Source of the DNA: Bacteroidales bacterium
GTDB lineage: Bacteria > Bacteroidota > Bacteroidia > Bacteroidales > UBA4181
NCBI GenBank assembly: GCA_031259205.1
Contig: JAIRLS010000029.1
Location: 1-16,349 of the forward strand
DNA: 16,349 nt
Reading direction: 5' to 3'
Part shown: positions 14,381 to 16,349 of the stretch, in pieces
Position numbering within the stretch: the stretch's first letter is position 1
Layout of the letters: each line of letters starts with the position of its first letter
Made by a program: the position numbers and the translations under genes
The notes under the pieces: generated by a model
What the model saw: the letters and a program-made list of their open reading frames with translations, nothing else
The model's database searches: none
What the model was told of the DNA's origin: nothing

Positions 14381-15334
14381 TTAGAACTGTTCCAGTACGG
14401 CGATGCGTTTTTCGATAGGCGGGTGGGTGGCAAACAGTGAACGAAGGCTGGAGAAAAGCATGGTTCTTTTCCGGGGATGTTCGATGAACAGTTGGGCTAT
14501 GTCGTCGCACTTCACCGCTTCAATGTCGGGATCGTTTGAAATCTTGCGGAGAGCGCCGGCCAGCGCTTTCGGGCGATGCGTCATTTCGGCGGCAGCGGCG
14601 TCGGCAAGATATTCCCGTTTTCGGGAAATGGTAAAGCGCATCAATGTGGAGAAGAAATAGCCGACCAGCGCAACGATCAGCACAGCGAGAATGAAAATGA
14701 CCAGGCCGCCTTTGTTACGGCTGCTTCTACTGATTCTACCGAGTATGCGGAAGGACAGGCTGGCGATCATGGCAAATATACCGACAAAAACAATGGAAAC
14801 GATCAGTAACCGTACATCACGGTGGCGGATGTGCGATAATTCGTGTGCAATAACGCCTTCCAGTTCCTCGTTGTCCAGTTTCCGGATAATTCCCCTCGAA
14901 AGGCTTATGGTGTAGGTACGGTTGTTGATGCCGCAGGCAAAAGCATTAAGCGAACTGTCTTCAATAATATTGATTTTAGGCATTTTCATACCGTTTGCCA
15001 TGCAAAGGTTTTCCACCAGATTGTACACTCTCATATTTTCTCTGCGTTGCAAGGGCCTTGACCCGGTAGCCTTACCGATGATGGCGGTATTAACGAAATA
15101 GGCGATGACAAACCACAGGAGAACGCCGCCAAGTATCCACGGGATACATATTTGGGCAAAGCTAACCACTTCCGGCCAAATATTCCGGCCTTCCTGCCTG
15201 TCGTAACTCATAAAAACCATCAGCCATGAAAACAGAAAAGCAAGCGCCACCACCAGACAGGGGAAAAGGCAAAGCAGGATGATCGACAGCGTATTGTTGC
15301 GTACCTGCTGTGTATGTATTCCGGTGTAACGCAT
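14381..15334 (-). CDS. M48 family (HtpX-like) membrane zinc metalloprotease
   Basis: 317 residues. The zinc site is HELSH at 164-168 (AHELSHIRHRD) with the third ligand Glu241 in SRKREYLADAAAAEMT. Hydrophobic segments at about 16-42, 59-83, 177-198 and 211-232 place it in the inner membrane, with the catalytic site on the same side as the 84-160 loop and the C-terminus. NAFACGINNRTYTISLSRGII (130-150) before the zinc motif is typical of HtpX relatives. Likely role: cleavage of misfolded or damaged membrane proteins. It begins 3 bases after the LemA stop, so the two are cotranscribed; LemA-M48 pairs are common in bacteria. It is related to HtpX but I would not call it a strict orthologue, so no symbol is given. 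Confidence 0.92.
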   Translation of the reverse strand: MRYTGIHTQQVRNNTLSIILLCLFPCLVVALAFLFSWLMVFMSYDRQEGRNIWPEVVSFAQICIPWILGGVLLWFVIAYFVNTAIIGKATGSRPLQRRENMRVYNLVENLCMANGMKMPKINIIEDSSLNAFACGINNRTYTISLSRGIIRKLDNEELEGVIAHELSHIRHRDVRLLIVSIVFVGIFAMIASLSFRILGRISRSSRNKGGLVIFILAVLIVALVGYFFSTLMRFTISRKREYLADAAAAEMTHRPKALAGALRKISNDPDIEAVKCDDIAQLFIEHPRKRTMLFSSLRSLFATHPPIEKRIAVLEQF

Positions 15335-15337
15335 CGT

Positions 15338-15907
15338 TTAGAAGTTGATTTGCGGCGCCTGCTCCAGCGTTTTACGTTCCGTACCGAGGTCAAACATCAT
15401 TTCTTTGCGGAATCCGAACAGTCCGGCAATGATATTGGCGGGGAATACTTCGATTGCCGTGTTCAGTTCTTTTGTGGCAGAGTTGAAATAACGCCTTACG
15501 GCCGCAAGTTTGTTTTCTACGTCGGCAATTTCGTTCTGCAAATGGAGAAAATTGGTGTTGGCTTTCAGGTCGGGATAGGCCTCCAGCGTAATTTTCAAGC
15601 CGGCAAGGGCTGAACTGAGCGCATTTTCGGCAATAATTTTATCGTTGATACTGCCGGCATTCACCGCCCCGTTACGTGCGGCGATCACCCGTTCGAGCGT
15701 GTCCTTTTCGTGAGCGGCATAGCCTTTCACAGTAGCTACCAACTGGGGAACCAGATCATGCCGCTGTTTCAACTGTACGTCAATGTCGGCAAATGCATTC
15801 TCGCGGTTGTTTTTAAGTTTGACCAAACGATTGTAGCGCGATATCACCCAAAGTATCACTATCAACAGAATACAAAGCACAATAAATAAAGTTGTTGTCA
15901 TTGTCAT
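15338..15907 (-). CDS. LemA family membrane-anchored protein
   Basis: 189 residues. One N-terminal membrane segment (about 6-24) is followed by a soluble helical bundle. Family hallmarks: YNRLVKLKNNRENAFADIDVQLKQRHDLVPQLVATVKGYAAHEK (25-68), LKITLEAYPDLKANTNFLHLQNEI (103-126), ENKLAAVRRYFNSATKELNTAIEVFPANIIAGLFGF (130-165). The molecular function of LemA is not settled; here it precedes an M48 protease by 3 bases, which suggests a shared role at the membrane. The first ATG (15905-15907) is taken; a second ATG two codons on (15899-15901) is possible. A good -7 box lies upstream at 15949-15956. Confidence 0.93.
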   Translation of the reverse strand: MTMTTTLFIVLCILLIVILWVISRYNRLVKLKNNRENAFADIDVQLKQRHDLVPQLVATVKGYAAHEKDTLERVIAARNGAVNAGSINDKIIAENALSSALAGLKITLEAYPDLKANTNFLHLQNEIADVENKLAAVRRYFNSATKELNTAIEVFPANIIAGLFGFRKEMMFDLGTERKTLEQAPQINF

Positions 15908-15948
15908 TTTATTATTTTATTATTTTTTTATTGAAACAAATACCGGCG

Positions 15949-15956
15949 CAAAGATA
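15949..15956 (-). promoter_or_regulatory. Candidate -7 box for the lemA-M48 operon
   Basis: Read on the minus strand this is TATCTTTG, an exact TAnnTTTG match, 41 bases upstream of the LemA ATG. This gives a leader of roughly 35 bases, which is AT-rich as is usual in Bacteroidetes. No clean TTTG -33 box is seen. Confidence 0.5.
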
Positions 15957-16123
15957 AGTAATTTTCAGGAATGGAATCTGTTTCGGGCTAAATCTTTTTT
16001 TCATACGTAAACAATTTGTTTTTAATGGCCGTATGGAACCATATCATTTTTATTTTCATAAACTTAGGAAATTTAACAAAAATCATGCTTCGTTTCGCAA
16101 CTCCTTTTTTACGGTTCATTCTT

Positions 16124-16192
16124 TTTTTGAGGCGCTATGAAAAACAATTCTTCTGACCTCCACTATAGCGCGAAGGCACGAATGTAGAGGCG
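16124..16192 (+). repeat. Dispersed intergenic repeat, copy 2 (plus orientation)
   Basis: 16124-16141 and 16171-16192 are identical, in reverse complement, to 9405-9422 and 9339-9360. Between them are 29 bases with no 8-bp array, while copy 1 has 44 bases of minisatellite there. One unit-like fragment (GCGCGAAGGCACG) remains at 16168-16180. Confidence 0.8.
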
Positions 16193-16229
16193 CACGGCGT
16201 GCGCCTGAATGCACGGCGTGCGTCTGAAT
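16192..16229. repeat. 19-bp tandem duplication with hairpin arms
   Basis: 16192-16210 and 16211-16229 are two 19-base units differing at one base. Each contains GCAC-GGC-GTGC. The first unit is part of a stronger hairpin, AGGCGCAC with GTGCGCCT (16188-16206, 8-bp stem, 3-base loop). Confidence 0.8.
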
Positions 16230-16261
16230 GCTGAATGCGCATCCGCTTTGGAGAATGCGGA

Positions 16262-16278
16262 ACGTCCTGAAAGGACGT
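16262..16278. repeat. Perfect hairpin
   Basis: ACGTCCT and AGGACGT form a 7-bp stem with loop GAA. There is no T run after it, so a repeat element fits better than a terminator. Confidence 0.65.
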
Positions 16279-16289
16279 AACTTTCATAA

Positions 16290-16310
16290 CCGCAGGTCAA
16301 CGACCTGCGG
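16290..16310. repeat. Perfect hairpin, 9-bp stem
   Basis: CCGCAGGTC and GACCTGCGG pair perfectly around a 3-base loop (AAC). It lies 11 bases after the previous hairpin; the pair looks like a REP-type intergenic element. Confidence 0.7.
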
Positions 16311-16330
16311 AAGCCTGTCCATAACTTCTT

Positions 16331-16349
16331 GGGGCTGTCTCAAAAGGGT
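16331..16349. mobile_element. Possible insertion-sequence terminal inverted repeat at the window edge
   Basis: The window ends in GGGGCTGTCTCAAAAGGG. Ends of this style (GGGGCTGTCTCAAAA) are familiar to me from transposon termini in Bacteroidales. No transposase is visible because the sequence stops here, so this rests on resemblance only. Confidence 0.3.

Larger units (their letters stand above)
15908..16349. other. 442-bp region without a gene, up to the window edge
   Basis: The left part (15908-16120) is AT-rich and holds the lemA promoter region; nothing else is recognised there. The right part holds copy 2 of the dispersed repeat, a 19-bp tandem duplication, four hairpins and a possible insertion-sequence end. 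No reading frame of plausible length starts or passes through it. Confidence 0.8.

Overview
The window looks like chromosomal DNA of a member of the Bacteroidales. The evidence is: a glycogen locus of three adjacent genes (GH133-type debranching enzyme, GT4 glycogen-synthase-like protein, GH57 protein) as found in Bacteroides relatives; a methionyl-tRNA synthetase with a KIST-type signature and a fused C-terminal tRNA-binding domain; genes that almost all lack Shine-Dalgarno sequences; and several upstream regions with the Bacteroidetes -7 box TAnnTTTG. I cannot place it more finely than the order.

Layout. (1) 2-916, plus strand: the 3' part of an AAA-type ATPase with a C-terminal PD-(D/E)XK nuclease-like domain, cut by the window edge. 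(2) 1124-6604, minus strand: a tight operon, read right to left as debranching enzyme, GT4 glucosyltransferase, GH57 protein, and a Rossmann/DUF2520 protein. (3) 6797-7288, plus: folK, divergent from the glycogen operon and convergent with ugd only 6 bp away. (4) 7295-8611, minus: ugd (UDP-glucose 6-dehydrogenase). (5) 8612-9490: about 880 bp without a confident gene. It holds a 21-bp tandem repeat encoding heptapeptides (with a 147-bp superperiod and an apparent one-base frameshift), several hairpins, an 8-bp minisatellite and one copy of a dispersed repeat. (6) 9491-14275, minus: metG, purB and a MOP-superfamily flippase, closely spaced. (7) 14381-15907, minus: LemA and an M48/HtpX-like membrane protease, 3 bp apart. 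(8) 15908-16349: a second copy of the dispersed repeat in the opposite orientation, then a chain of perfect hairpins and a possible IS end at the edge.

Functionally this is mostly housekeeping: glycogen storage and turnover, folate synthesis, UDP-glucuronate supply and lipid-linked glycan export, purine synthesis, tRNA charging and membrane proteostasis. The points most worth a second look are: the GH57 protein, which seems to have lost residues I recall as invariant (including the presumed nucleophile) and carries a Lys/Ala-rich tail; the 21-bp heptad-coding array with a single-base break; and the dispersed repeat copies in inverted orientation around the 6.7 kb metG-LemA segment. I do not see a clear new multi-gene system.
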